Assembly: GCA_947623455.1 (NCBI GenBank)
Contig: OX392532.1
Span: 1 to 64,000 of the forward strand
Direction: 5' to 3'
From: Mimachlamys varia
Taxonomy: Eukaryota; Mollusca; Bivalvia; Pectinida; Pectinidae
Length of the DNA: 64,000 nucleotides
Below, piece by piece: positions 43,746-57,107 of this stretch. The position numbers and the translations under genes were made by a program. Numbering within the stretch: the stretch's first letter is position 1; every line of letters begins with the position of its first letter. The notes beneath the pieces were generated by a model, which worked only from the letters and a program-made list of their open reading frames with translations, was not told the origin of the DNA and made no database searches.

Positions 43746-44264
43746 AGGTTAAAAATCCTATTTTTAAACATGAACTATAGCTATTAGGAGTTCCTGCACA
43801 AATAACTACATCCACCTATACATAATCAGTAACAACACACACACTTTTATTATTTACATATATACCGATAGATTTCACTAAAAATATATGAGAATGACAT
43901 GAAGTTGAACAAAGTACAAACCATTACACTGGCATTACTTTTCCACAATGAGAGTATACCTAGATCAATCATCAATCAAGTATTTGTTTCACTGTTGTTT
44001 TAAACTGTACAATAATATGTTTTCATACCACACAGGTCAGCTTTGTACCTCATATACACCATCTCATAGTTCATAGGACACACGGAAAAACCACCGAAAT
44101 AACATTAATAAGTCTCTGGAAATTAAACATAAGATATCCAAAATAAAAACGACTGAATCATATACACAAAACCTTAACTCTGTGAGTGTATCTGTTACAG
44201 AATCAAGTCACAACTTAAAATGTTCACAAAAATAGCACTATTTTACCAAACCTTCATAACCACT

Positions 44265-44428
44265 CTGACTACCTCTTCTATCCTAGCAATACATACTGAC
44301 AGTTCTCTAGGTGATCACATGGCATGTTTCTGTAGACAATTCACTTTGACTACCTCTTCTATCCTAGCACTATACAACTTCATACTGACAGTTCTCTAGG
44401 TGATCACATGGCATGTTTCTGTACACAA
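44265..44428. repeat. ~80-bp tandem duplication
   Basis: GACTACCTCTTCTATCCTAG through GGCATGTTTCTGTA occurs twice in succession. Confidence 0.85.
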
Positions 44429-44499
44429 TGTAAATACGGTAATACACTGAAACACTACATAGTACATACCATACACTAGTGTCTCTGTAACTCTTTCTT

Positions 44500-44990
44500 G
44501 AAGGAACACTCTACACCTGTAACCTGGTTCCAATCTAGAAGGAACACTCTACACCTGTAACCTGGTTCCAATCTAGAAGGAACACTCTACAACTGTAACC
44601 AGGTTCCAATCTAGAAGGAACACTCTACACTTGTAACCTGGTTCCAATCTAGAAGGAACACTCTACACTTGTAACCTGGTTCCAATCTAGAAGGAACACT
44701 CTACACCTGAAACCAGGTTCCAATCTAGAAGGAACACTCTACACCTGTAACCAGGTTCCAATCTAGAAGGAACACTCTACACTTGTATCCTGGTTCCAAT
44801 CTAGAAGGAACGCTCTACACCTGTAACCAGGTTCCAATCTAGAGGGAACGCTCTACACCTGTAACCAGATTCCAATCTAGAAGGAACACTCTACACTTGT
44901 ATCCTGGTTCCAATCTAGAAGGAACACTCTACACTTGTAACCAGGTTCCAATCTAGAAGGAACGCTCTACACCTGTAACCAGGTTCCAAT
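44500..44990. repeat. 38-bp minisatellite
   Basis: About thirteen units of GAAGGAACACTCTACACCTG plus TAACCTGGTTCCAATCTA, 38-bp spacing (for example 44,521 and 44,559). Non-coding. Confidence 0.93.
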
Positions 44991-45745
44991 CACACATATA
45001 ACATCTGTTCCCATAAATATCTTAAATATATCACAAAAAAACGCCATACATGATCTAGCATCCATCACAACAATTTCTTTTATCTTACTATCTGTTACAA
45101 AAAAACGGCATAAATGTGTCATTATTTTACTATACATGTATCACAAAAATGTCCACATTTTCAATAAAGACATGAAATGACAAGATCTTGATACAGCCAA
45201 CCCCCAATCAGAACATACTGCAATCATCCATCCCCCTCTGACCTGCTGCCCTCCTTCCTTTCTTCACCGAATATATATCACTCGGAGATGTGAAAATCTC
45301 ACAAAAAACCAGATTGATATTACATTAGTCATGGTTAAATAAAATGGTGTCAAATTCTGTACCACAATACAATATCTCTTGGTCACTAATGAGCTTTATG
45401 AATTGTGCAAATGAATCACTTCGTTAACGCATAGTGAATATCTATCAAACAAAAATCATGATGGACTAAACGTAGTAATTCCTCAAACCTTCAGATTCTG
45501 TGATTTACGACTCGAAAAACAATTTCTGTCAACCATTTTGAGTAATAACTCTGTATCCTCAGATAATGTGCATCTGTTTGAAAAATATATTTCCTCAGAT
45601 AATGTGCATCTGTTTGAAATATAATCTTATTTATCACAATTTAGATATTGATGGACATGAAATATCTGCTTTTGAATTGAAAATTCAACAAAAAAAATGT
45701 AGGAAACAAATTATAAAACAAATAGGATCCTGCCATTTACATCTC

Positions 45746-45948
45746 TATTTAGAACTGAGATTATACCTGTTGACAATTGATTGGTTTTACGTTCACTTCA
45801 CTGTAGTTTGGATATTTAGAACTGAGATTATACCTGTTGACAATTGATTGGTTTTACGTTCACTTCACTGTAGTTTGGATATTTAGAACTGAGATTATAC
45901 CTGTTGACAATTGATTGGTTTTACGTTCACTTCACTGTAGTTTGGATA
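45746..45948. repeat. 67-bp repeat, three near-identical copies
   Basis: TTTAGAACTGAGATTATACC followed by TGTTGACAATTGATTGG occurs three times in tandem. It lies in the likely 3' flank of GOSR1. Confidence 0.9.
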
Positions 45949-46356
45949 TCAAGCAGACCACCTGTAATCCTTCAGGCCAAACATTCTTGCAGAACCTAAA
46001 CAACAACTCAAACAGCTTCTATTATTAATCAATTTATACAATTATTTACTATAAATGATAGGATATTATTTGTGTGTCAGATTGTCACACCTTTTTCTTT
46101 AACCATATTTGTAGGGCTTTCATTTGATAAATAATCAAAACTCCCCATTAGCTGAAACAGTTCTACAGATCTTAGCAAAAACTAAGATCTTCATAAAATG
46201 TAAATTTTAGTCATAAAATTAATAAATATGATTGCGTCCTCTTCTTGTCCATCACATTGGGAATGCCCTCACGACACGACCGCAGGGACTAAATGAGGGA
46301 CACACACAAATATCCTCCATGGAATTTACAATTATCGTGATTACAGAAATAAGCTG

Positions 46357-46481
46357 TCAGTGAAAAGCATACAGCAATAAAACGATTGTACACGTAGCTA
46401 TGACACTAGCTATGATTATTGTATCTCTTCGCTTACGTAGATTCACTTTCTGCATCAGTGAATTAATCAATGGAAAACGAT
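46357..46481 (-). CDS. GOSR1: GOSR1 last exon: end of SNARE helix and membrane anchor
   Basis: After the acceptor AACAATCAG it encodes NRFPLINSLMQKVNLRKRRD, then a ~20-residue hydrophobic tail ending YAFH and TGA (46,357-46,359). Confidence 0.95.
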
Positions 46482-49400
46482 CTGATTGTTAAGTTAAGGC
46501 CAACAAATCCTGCAATTGTTTCTTAGCAATTTAACATTAATGAGTATTAACAGTATAGGTTTAAATTTAGCAGGTGTTAAATTAAGCAACTTCCTCTATG
46601 GACTTATCGTGTGGATTGCAATTTGCATATAACGAAATAATTGTAAAAGCTTGGTTATATGGCCTTTTACAAATGTTTACAATATGTTAAATTTCACATG
46701 TTCTGATGCATTCCCAAATGTAGGGAAATTAAAACCCTTGCGTATATTAGCAACTATACAGTATGTGCTTAAGTGGTATTGCAAAGGACAGTCAGCCACA
46801 ATTTGTGGCCTAACATTTTTTAACAAGAGGCCCAACGGGCCTTAACGGTCATCTGACTACCAATTGTAAAATCACTATGAAAATACGTGTAGTCATTAAA
46901 TCAAGTTATAATATGCCTGTATAGATTGCCAAGTTCAAGATAGTGGCCTTCTTGGATTTCTGATGGGCTTGAAAAATAACAACACTTTGTTGGGACCATC
47001 TCAGGATATCATTTCTGGCAAGTTTCAGCTCAATTCCACTGGTAGAACTTGAGAAGTTTAAAATGTGTATTCAAAATGGCGGCTGTGGCGGCCATCTTGA
47101 ATTTTGAACAAACCTAAAAATAACAAAACTTAATCAGCATCATCTCAGAATCATTTCTGGCAAGTTTCAGCTTATTCCTAGTGAGTAAACTTGACAACAA
47201 ACCCTTTTGGCCCCTGTGACCTTGAATGAATGTCAGGGTCATTTCTTTAAACAAACTTGACACACCTTTATCCCAGCATGCCACAAGCCCAATATCACAT
47301 CTCTGTGCCTTTTGATTATTCAGAAAAAGTTGTTTTAAAGATTTTGACCCTTTTGGCCCCTGTGACCTTGAATGAAGTTCAAGGTCATTTATTTCAACAA
47401 ACTTGGTAGACCTTTATCCCAGCATGCCACAGGCCTAATATCAGGTCTCTGAGCCTTTTAGTTATTCAGAAGAAGTTGTTTAAAGATTATGACCCTTTTG
47501 GCCTCTGTGACCTTGAATGAAGGTCAAGGTCATTTCTTTGAACAAACTTGGTAGCCCTTTATCCCAGCATGCCACAGGCCCAATATCAGGTCTCTGGGCC
47601 TTTTGGTTATTCAGAAGAAAATGTTTAAATATTATGACCGTTTTGGCCCCTGTGACCTTGAATGAAAGTCAAGGTCATTTCTTTGAACAAACTTGGTAGC
47701 CCTTTATCCCAGCATGCCACAGGCCCAATATCAGGTCTCTGTGCCTTTTGGTTATTCAGAAGAAGTTGTTTAAAGATTATGACCGTTTTGGTCCCTGTGA
47801 CCTTGAATGAAAGTCAAGATCATTTCTTTGAACAAACTTGGTAGCCCTTTATCCCAGCATGCCACAGGCCCAATATCAGGTCTCTGGGCCTTTTGGTTAT
47901 TCAGAAGAAGTCGTTTAAAGATTATGACCGTTTTGGCCCCTGTGACCTTGAATGAAAGTCAAGGTCATTTCTTTGAACAAACTTGGTAGCCCTTTATCCC
48001 AGCATGCCACAGGCCCAATATCAGGTCTCTGGGCCTTTTGGTTATTCAGAAGAAGTCGTTTAAAAATTATGACCGTTTTGTCCCCTGTGACCTTGAATGA
48101 AGGTCAAGGTCATTTGTTCGAACAAACTTGGTACCCCTTCATCCCAGCATGCCACAGGCCCAATATCAGGTCTCTGGGCCTTTTGGTTATTCAGAAGAAG
48201 TCGTTCAAAGATTTTGACCTTTTTGGCCCCTGTGACCTTGAATGAAGGTCAAGGTCATTTCTTTGAACAAACTTGGTAGCCCTTTATCCCAGCATGCCAC
48301 AGGCCCAATATCAGGTCTCTGGGCCTTTTGGTTATTCAGAAGAAGTCGTTTAAAGATTATGACTGTTTGGCCCCAGTGACCTTGAATGAAAGTCAAGGTC
48401 ATTTCTTTGAACAAACTTGGTAGCCCTTTATCCCAGCATGCCACAGGCCCAATATTAGATCTCTGGGCCTTTTGGTTATTCAGAAGAAAATGTTTAAAGA
48501 TTATGACCGTTTTGGCCCCTGTGACCTTGAATGAAAGTCAAGGTCATTTCTTTGAACAAACTTGGTAGCCCTTTATCCCAGCATGCCACAGGCCCAATAT
48601 CAGGTCTCTGGGCCTTTTGGTTATTCAGAAGAAGTTGTTTAAAGATTATGACCGTTTTGGCCCCTGTGACCTTGAATGAAAGTCAAGGTCATTTCTTTGA
48701 ACAAACTTGGTAGCCCTTTATCCCAGCATGCCACAGGCCCAATATTAGGTCTCTGTGCCTTTTGGTTATTCAGAAGAAGTCGTTTAAAGATTATGACCGT
48801 TTTGGCCCCTGTGACCTTGAATGAAAGTCAAGGTCATTTCTTTGAACAAACTTGGTAGCCCTTTATCCCAGCATGCCACAGGCCCAATATCAGGTCTCTG
48901 GGCCTTTTGGTTATTCAGAAGAAGTTGTTTAAAAAGATTTTGACCTTTTCGGCCCCTGTGACCTTGAATGAAGGTCAAGGTCATTTCTTTGAACAAACTT
49001 GGTAGCCCTTTATCCCAGCATAACACAGGCCCAATATCAGGTCTCTGGGCCTTTTGGTTATTCAGAAGAAGTCGTTCAAAGATTTTGACCTTTTTGGCCC
49101 CTGTGACCTTGAATGAAGGTCAAGGTCATTTGTTTGAACAAACTTGGAACCCCTTCATCCCAGCATGGCACAAGCCCAATATTGGGTCTATGGGCCTTTT
49201 GGTTTATGAGAAGAAGATGTTTAAATGGAAAAGTTTACGGACGGCGCACGGCGCACGGCGACGGACGAAGCATGATGACTATAGGTCATCCTGACCCTTC
49301 GGGTCAGATGACCTAAAAACTAATTCTACAGATCCGACGTTTTTATGGCAGAGGAGAATATACAAATGATGAATTAAAGTGTTCAATTCATGTATTGAAA

Positions 49401-52400
49401 TGGAAAAATGCTTGGTTACTCAAACATTGACATTTCTTTTAGTATTGGAACTGCAAAGGCATAGCAATATTTATTTATTCAAAATAACAAGCATGAACTT
49501 CATGTGTTACCATCCAGGAAACCTACATATGAATTGTGTCCCTATTTGATATATTTCTTCAGTAAAATGGGTTGGTAAAATGTCCAATGCAGTTGTTAAG
49601 CTGACAAGGATTTGTGTCTATGAGGTGCCAGTTTTACCTGTCCAAGGCAGCTACTTTGTGTACGTGCATTCAAGCACCAGATTGCACATGCCACAGGTAA
49701 TAAGCTTTCAGTGCCAACAGGTGAAATGACTCTCACTTCACAACATTTTGTCAGTTCAACCAACATATTGGAAATTATACCAATGCGATGCACTGGATTA
49801 TTGTGTGAAATGGGAAGACAATTCTAATTTTCAAATGTAGGCTTCCGTTCCTGGATGGTAACACATGAAGTTCATGTTAATTATAAATAAATAAATATGG
49901 CTGTGCCTCTGCAGTTCTGATTCCGACAAAAATGTCAATATTTTAGGAACAAAGTCTTTTTCTGTGCAATGCACAAATTAAACACTTTGTAGAATCATTT
50001 TATATACCCTTCTGCCATAAAAATCTCAAAGGGTTTGTAGAATTGGAGTTTTGAAACTCTATTGTTGGGCAACAAATTGTAGACTAAATGCCCATAATAT
50101 AGCCTTAAGAGACCTTATTTATGACATTCACAAATCATTTGTTCAATACTAATATAAAGCCATCACTTATTTCATTCTGGATGATGTAAACATTTACTGA
50201 TGAGAAAGTCTGTAAACAAGGTCTTTTTATGTAATACAAAACACCATTGTGATTTGGTACCAAACATAAATTTTACAATGAAGTAATATAGATACAGTGA
50301 ATCAAATGTTATATTTCAATAAGAAACCTCTAAATCACCTGTTATAAAGGATACTTGCTACTGTATTCATTCTTTGTGAAATACTTGACAACATCTTCTT
50401 CTGTGATTCCATATTATCTTTTGTCATCATTGCGACGCTGATTTGTTCATCTATCATCCTCTCTGAGCTGTAAAAGGAAACAAATAGGAAATAATATTAT
50501 ATCTATGGTTTATTTCGGATTAATTCTTATAATTTCTATTTGTTAAATTCGTTTATGAAATTTGTCTTTGTACCTTTGTGCCATTATATTTCTCTGAATA
50601 AACTATTTGTTCATAATATCAAAACAACCTGATGTTTTTCATATCTTTCAAAATCATGAACTATAAAATATATATTATTCTACTTCAAAATTGCAATGCA
50701 TACCCAAAATAAAGACAAAATATTGCTAATTTTTAGTATTTAATTCCATACTTACTTTCGTATATGGTCATGTTCTTTGAGATATAATTCTGATCTTCGG
50801 TTTAAACCAGATGAATTTTTATATGCACTGTAAAAATATATTTTATCAATTTTAAAATTGAGAGAAATTATCCTAAATATAATTGGAACTCCTCCAATAA
50901 AAAATGGAAATTCGGAGGTTAATGAGATATACATGTGTAATTTTAAGGCTAAGCTTACATGTATCTGAGTGCTATGGTCTAACTACACACCACAGACTAA
51001 CTACTACAATCAGAAAATAAATTAATACAGACAGTCTTCAACACAAAAACAGGTTTACCTGCATAGTATATAAACAAATGTCACAGAACCCAATAATCGT
51101 ATGTTTCGCAGGGGTATCTGTTTGGCCCTTCTCAATATGTAAATACATTATTGCAGAATATATAATGAAAATGTCCTTTGTTGGGAGAGCCATATTATAT
51201 TTAAACAAACAAAACAAAATACACATCAACTAAGATATGCACTCCGACATGGGTTAATTAGGTACCAGCTCAATTTTTAACAGTATATCGGTATGGAACA
51301 CGAAACTATTACATTGCTTATGCTTGGCTGAAAATTACCATTTAACCACCAAATTCAGTGTATTTACTTTAAACAGTTATTATTCCTTTAAAACGTAAGG
51401 GTTGTTTTTTTTAGCTTTAGATAAATAGATGGGGTATACTATAGATATGCATTTGTATATATTTTGCAAACCATTGAAAAATAGAAGCAACAGAGTTAGC
51501 ACAAATTTTCCTCTTACAGTATATGAAATAGTTATTTAAGTAATTCAATTTTTCTAATCTTCCACTCAAAACTGAATGTGTATGATATATGATTTAGATA
51601 TCAGTAAATTTAAGGCATTTGATAATAACATACAAGTCAATTTAAGGTGTATGATATTCAGATATCAGTAAATTTAAGGTGTATGATATTCAGATATAAG
51701 AAAATTCAAGGTGTATGATATTCAGATATCAGTATATTTTAGGTGTATGCTATTCAGATATCGGTAAATTTAAGGTGTATGATGTTCAGATATCAGTAAA
51801 TTTAAGGTGCATGATATTCAGATATCAGTAAATTTAAGGTGTATGATATTCAGATATCTGTAAATGTAAGATGTATGATATTCAGATATCAGTAAATTTA
51901 AGGTGCATGATATTCAGATATCAGTAAATTTAAGGTGTATGATATTCAGATATCTGTAAATGTAAGATGTATGATATTCAGATATCGGTAAATTTAAGGT
52001 GTATGATGTTCAGATATCAGTAAATTTAAGGTGCATGATATTCAGATATCAGTAAATTTAAGGTGCATGATATTCAGATATCAGTAAATTTAAGGTGTAT
52101 GATATTCAGATATCAGTAAATTTAAGGTGTATGATATTCAGATGTCTGTAAATTTAAAGTGTATGATATTCAGATATCAGTACATTCAAAGTATATGATA
52201 TTCAGATATCAGTAAATTCAAGGTACATGATATTAAGATATCAATAAATGTAAGATGTATGATATTCAGATATCAGTAAATTTAAAGTGCATGATATTCA
52301 GATATCTGTAAATTTAAAGTGTATGATATTCAGATATCAGTAAATGTTAGGTGTATGATATTCAGATATCAGTACATTCAAGGTGTATGATATTCAGATA

Positions 52401-55400
52401 TCAGTACATTCAAGGTGTATGATATTCAGATATCAGTAAATTCAAGGTGTATGATATTAAGATATCAATAATAAAGATGTATGATATTCAGATATCAGTA
52501 AATTTAAGATGTATGATATTCAGATATCAGTACATTTAAGGTGCATGATGTTCAGATATCAGTAAATTTAAGGTGTATGATATTCAGATATCAGTAAATT
52601 TAAGGTGCATGATATTCAGATATCTGTAAATCTAAGGTGTATGATGTTCAGATATCAGTAAATTTTAGGTGTATGATATTCAGATATCAGTAAATTTAAG
52701 ATGCATGATATTCAGATATCAGTAAATTTAAGGTGTATGATATTCAGATATCAGTAAATTTAAGGTGTATGGTATTCAGATATCTGTAAATGTAAGATGT
52801 ATGATATTCAGATATCAGTAAATTTAAGGTGCATGATATTCAGATATCTGTAAATTTAAAGTGTATGATATTCAGATATCAGTACATTCAAAGTGTATGA
52901 TATTCAGATATCAGTAAATTCAAGGTGCATGATATTAAGATATCAATAAATGTAAGATGTATGATATTCAGATATCAGTAAATTCAAGGTGTATTATATT
53001 AAGATATCAATAAAGTAAGATGTATGATATTCAGATATCAGTAATTTAAAGTGCATGATATTCAGATATCTGTAAATTTAAAGTGTATGATATTCAGATA
53101 TCAGTAAATGTTAGGTGTATGATATTCAGATATCAGTACATTCAAGGTGTATGATATTCAGATATCAGTAAATTCAAGGTGTATGATATTAGGATATCAA
53201 TAATAAAGATGTATGATATTCAGATATCAGTAAATTTAAGATGCATGATATTCAGATATCAGTAAATTTAAGGTGTATGATATTCAGATATCAGTAAATT
53301 TAAGGTGTATGATATTCAGATATCAGTAAATTTAAGGTGTATGATAATCAGATATCAGTAAATTTTAGGTGTATGATATTCAGATATCAGTAAATTTAAG
53401 GTGTATGATATTAAGATATCAATAAATGTAAGATGTATGATATTCAAATATCAGTAAATTTAAGGTGCATGATATTCAGATATCTGTAAATTTAAAGTGT
53501 ATGATATTCAGATATCAGTAAATGTAAGTTGTATGATATTCAGATATCAGTAAATTCAGTGTGTATGATATCAAGATATCAATAAATGTAAGATGTATGA
53601 TATTCAGATATCAGTAAATTCAAGGTGTATGATATTAAGATATCAATCAATGTAAGATGTATGATATTCAGATATCAGTAAATTTAAGGTGCATGATATT
53701 CAGATATTTGTAAATTTAAAGTGTATCATATTCAGATATCAGTAAATGTTAGGTGTATGATATTCAGATATCAGTAAATTTAAGGTGTATGATATTAAGA
53801 TATCAGTAAATTTAAAGTGTGTGACATTCAGATATCAGTAAATTCAAGGTGTTTGATATTAAGATATCAATAAATGTAAGATGTATGATATTCAGATATC
53901 AGTAAATTTAAGGTGTATGATATTCAGATATCAGTAAATTTAAGGTGTATGATATTCAGATATCAGTAAATTCAAGGTGTATGATATTCAGATATCAGTA
54001 AATGTTAGGTGTATGATATTCAGATATCAGTAAATGTTAGGTGTATGATATTCAGATATCAGTAAATTCAAGGTGTATGATATTCAGATGTCAGTAAATT
54101 CAAGGTGTATGATATTCAGATGTCAGTAAATTCAAGGTGTATGATATTCAGATATCAGTAAATTTAAGGTGTATGATATTCAGATATCAGTAAATTTAAG
54201 GTGTATGATATTCAGATATCAGTAAATTCAAGGTGTATGATATTCAGATATAAGTAAATGTTAGGTGTATGATATTCAGATATCAGTAAATGTTAGGTGT
54301 ATGATATTCAGATGTCAGTAAATTCAAGGTGTATGATATTCAGATGTCAGTAAATTCAAGGTGTATGATATTCAGATGTCAGTAAATTCAAGGTGTACGA
54401 TATTCAGATATCAGTAAATTCAAGGTGTATGATATTCAGATGTCAGTAAATTCAAGGTGTATGATATTCAGATGTCAGTAAATTCAAGGTGTATGATATT
54501 CAGATATCAGTAAATTTAAGGTGTATGATATTCAGATATCAGTAAATTCAAGGTGTATGATATTCAGATGTCAGTAAATTCAAGGTGTATGATATTCAGA
54601 TGTCAGTAAATTCAAGGTGTATGATATTCAGATATCAGTAAATTCAAGGTGTATGATATTCAGATGTCAGTAAATTCAAGGTGTATGATATTCAGATGTC
54701 AGTAAATTCAAGGTGTATGATATTCAGATGTCAGTAAATTCAAGGTGTATGATATTCAGATGTCAGTAAATTCAAGGTGTATGATATTCAGATGTCAGTA
54801 AATTTTAGGTGTATGATATTCAGATGTCAGTAAATTCAAGGTGTATGATATTCAGATGTCAGTAAATTCAAGGTGTATGCGTCCTGGATATCCAGGGCTT
54901 TTGCTCACACTCTCTGACCCCCTAACAATGTCATGGAAAACTGAAGGCTCCATTGTGTACCACGTTGTCAATGAGAAGAAGACTGGTTCGATCCTTTGAT
55001 GTACATTAAAAGAATCTTGTGATCACATAACGGTAAAAACTGATAAGCTTTAAGCCGGTTGTGGCTCCTTTGTAATCTTTAAAAGAACAGGCATCAGCCT
55101 AGCAATAGTTCTTTTTTTTTACCCGAGAGTGCCTTCGGTTTTGCCACGACATATTTCAGGAGTGTAGAGAGCATACATGTAGGTGAGCATGCTCCCTCAT
55201 GGAGATCGAGGATGAAGTGTATAATATTCAGATATCAGAAATTCAAGCTAGGTGTTTGTTATTTAAATACCGGTCTCATCAATCATACAGTCAACAAAGT
55301 GTATGTTATTTAAATACCGGTCTCATCAATCGTACAGTCAACGAAGTGTATGTTATTTAAATAGCGGTCTCATCAATATTACATTGACAAAGTGTATGTT

Positions 55401-56727
55401 ATTTAAATATCAGTCTCATCAATCGTACAGTCGACAAAGTGTATGTTATTTAAATAGCGGTCTCATCAACATTACATTGACAAAGTGTATGTTATTTAAA
55501 TACCGGTCTCATCAATCGTACAGGCAACAAAGTGTATGTTATTTAAATACCAGTCTCATCAACATTACATTGACAAAGTGTATGTTATTTAAATACCGGT
55601 CTCATCAATCATACAGTCGACAAAGTGTATGTTATTTAAATACCGGTCTCATCAATCGTACAGTCAACAAAGTGTATGTTATTTAAATACCAGTCTCATC
55701 AACATTACATTGAGGAAGTGTATGTTATTTAAATACCGGTCTCATCAGTCGTACCGTCGACAAAGTGTATGTTATTTAAATACCGGTCTCATCAATCGTA
55801 CAGTCGACGAAGTGTATGTTATTTAAATACCGGTCTCATCAATCGTACAGTCGACAAAGTGTATGTTATTTAAATACCGGTCTCATCAATATTACATCGA
55901 CATTATTCAACTTACATCAATTTACTTTAATGTCCTTTGACATCTGTTTACAACACTCTACATTAAAATAAGTGTGCATTTATTCATCTGTCTATAGTAC
56001 CTGATGTCCCTCTGTACAGAACCCATGAGGTCCTCTCGTTCTCGGATTGCTGTGATGTTGGCCTTGGTTTTCTGGAACTCGTGTGTGTAGTCCTGTAGGA
56101 TGTCTCTGTGTCGCTGTAGTGTATGTAGGAGGGCGGCACTCGGTGAACTCATACTGATGTTCTGTGTGTAGTCTGCCATTCTATCGTTAACCTCTTGGAG
56201 CTACAATTATTAACTTTTTTTTTAATATCTTAAACTATAATTGTTTCAATACAGTTTGCTAGTTATCAGGTAGAAAGTTTAAGATATTTCATTAATTACC
56301 TAGTATACATTGTACTTGTATGTGATTTATCTAGTCTCCAATTGAATCTGATCCAATACTACATTGTTCTCCAGTCTTTCATATCCAGTATATGCAGTAT
56401 TGTAAAAGCAATTTTATCTTAATACTTATCTTAACGACATATATAATGTATGTGGTATATAACTTAACTATCAGTAGTTGAGGACAATTCACACAAGCTA
56501 AGCAAGGATATATATGTAACATATATACTGTACATGGCATGAGTTTTTTGTATGAAAAATTAAATCATTATCACACAAAAAATACAATTATTCAATCACC
56601 GCACCACACCATCAATAAACAGGTAAAATTTATTTTCCTTACCTTGGATACCAGCTGCTCAATTTCCATTGCCATGGTTTCAAACATATGTTCACTACTT
56701 GTTTTATTGATGAGAGGTGCAGATTCA
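46357..56727 (-). CDS. GOSR1: Golgi SNAP receptor complex member 1 (GS28), last five coding exons
   Basis: Joining 56,727-56,643, 56,200-56,001, 50,827-50,756, 50,467-50,355 and 46,481-46,357 on the minus strand gives 595 nt with matching phases and GT..AG introns, ending in TGA. The ~197 residues correspond to about residue 54 onward of the ~250-residue animal GOSR1, a Qb-SNARE of ER-Golgi and intra-Golgi transport. Hallmarks are FETMAMEIEQL, LHTLQRHRDILQDYTHEF, NRRSELYLKEHDHIR, a SNARE helix (MIDEQISVAMMTKDNM through RMNTVANRFPLINSLMQ) and a C-terminal membrane anchor IIIASVIATCTIVLLLYAFH. No disruption is seen, so it should be functional. The first exon(s), ~50 residues, must lie beyond position 64,000 or in unreadable intron DNA. 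Introns are swollen by repeats. Confidence 0.95.
46823..49314 (+). mobile_element. Pearl-like element 3, with fourteen 145-bp core repeats
   Basis: The head is ACAAGAGGCCCAACGGGCC with TTAACGGTCATCTGA. Fourteen 145-bp units carry TGACCTTGAATGAA (about 47,217 to 49,103). The ACGG-rich stretch is at 49,238-49,266, and the tail hairpin is GACCCTTCGGGTC with AGATGACCTAAAA. It lies in the last intron of GOSR1, with ends parallel to element 2 but a diverged head and core. Confidence 0.87.
49322..50046. mobile_element. 725-bp foldback element with ~200-bp arms
   Basis: The left arm (from AATTCTACAGATCC; TTTTTATGGCAGA; AACTTCATGTGTTACCATCC at about 49,498) is repeated inverted on the right (GGATGGTAACACATGAAGTT at 49,853; TCTGCCATAAAAA; TTTGTAGAATT at 50,036). 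The arms are imperfect. No ORF. It lies in the GOSR1 intron. Confidence 0.82.
50355..50467 (-). CDS. GOSR1: GOSR1 exon, first half of SNARE helix
   Basis: The acceptor CTTTTACAG and donor GCAA|GTATCC bound 113 nt encoding SERMIDEQISVAMMTKDNM and QRMNTVA. Confidence 0.93.
50756..50827 (-). CDS. GOSR1: GOSR1 exon with NRRSELYLKEHDHI
   Basis: The acceptor ATTTTTACAG and donor AAA|GTAAGT bound 72 nt encoding AYKNSSGLNRRSELYLKEH and DHIR. Confidence 0.93.
51588..54878. repeat. 32-bp minisatellite, ~100 copies
   Basis: The unit is GTGTATGATATTCAGATATC plus AGTAAATTTAAG, with spacing exactly 32 bp over most of the array. Variants (AAATTCAAG, GATGTCAG) are grouped towards the right end, showing expansion there. 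It lies inside the GOSR1 intron between 50,827 and 56,001. Confidence 0.96.
54879..55249. other. Unique spacer between two minisatellites
   Basis: High-complexity sequence with no ORF of note. It may be a fragment of a dispersed element that seeded the arrays. Confidence 0.5.
55250..55905. repeat. ~47-bp minisatellite
   Basis: Fourteen units of GTGTATGTTATTTAAATACC plus GGTCTCATCAATCGTACAG; two unit types (GTACAGTCGACAA and ATTACATTGACAA) partly alternate. The 127-codon ORF across it is repeat translation. Confidence 0.93.
56001..56200 (-). CDS. GOSR1: GOSR1 exon with HRDILQDYTHEF
   Basis: The acceptor AATTGTAG is followed by LQEVNDRMADYTQ. The exon ends MGSVQRDI with donor AG|GTACTA. At 200 nt it is the most conserved exon. 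The ATG at 56,179 is internal, not the start. Confidence 0.95.
56643..56727 (-). CDS. GOSR1: GOSR1 exon with FETMAMEIEQL
   Basis: The acceptor TTTTTATAG and donor AAG|GTAAGG bound 85 nt encoding ESAPLINKTSSEHMFETMAM and on to QLVSK. Confidence 0.9.
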
Positions 56728-57107
56728 CTATAAAAACCAAGGAAGAACAAATATTAATTCTGCAATCTCCTTTAGATCACAACCACATATTAATAAATTT
56801 CATTTCAGTGCAAATACTGTAAGGCCTTAGTTCCTTCAAGGAAAAATATCAAATTTTTAAGAACATTTTATTGCATGAAGCATCAAGATCTAATGTTTTC
56901 TTCATACATTTGTATAACCAAAACAGTTAATTAGTTGTTATTAAATAATATAACACAATATACCCTAGTAGGTTTCTATATAGTGGCTTAAATCATACAC
57001 CATTTTTATTACAGAGATATATACATGTTAATCTTTAGCAAAACACCCGTACTCAAATGATATGACGCAAACTGACTGTTTTTCCAAACAGACTAGTAAA
57101 CTTATGG

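Noticed and set aside
51588..54878. Possible CRISPR-like array of regular repeats
   Set aside because: Units are contiguous with no unique spacers, and the genome is eukaryotic.
55958..56179. Stand-alone 73-codon gene
   Set aside because: It is the middle of a GOSR1 exon read through its splice donor into the intron; the ATG is internal.
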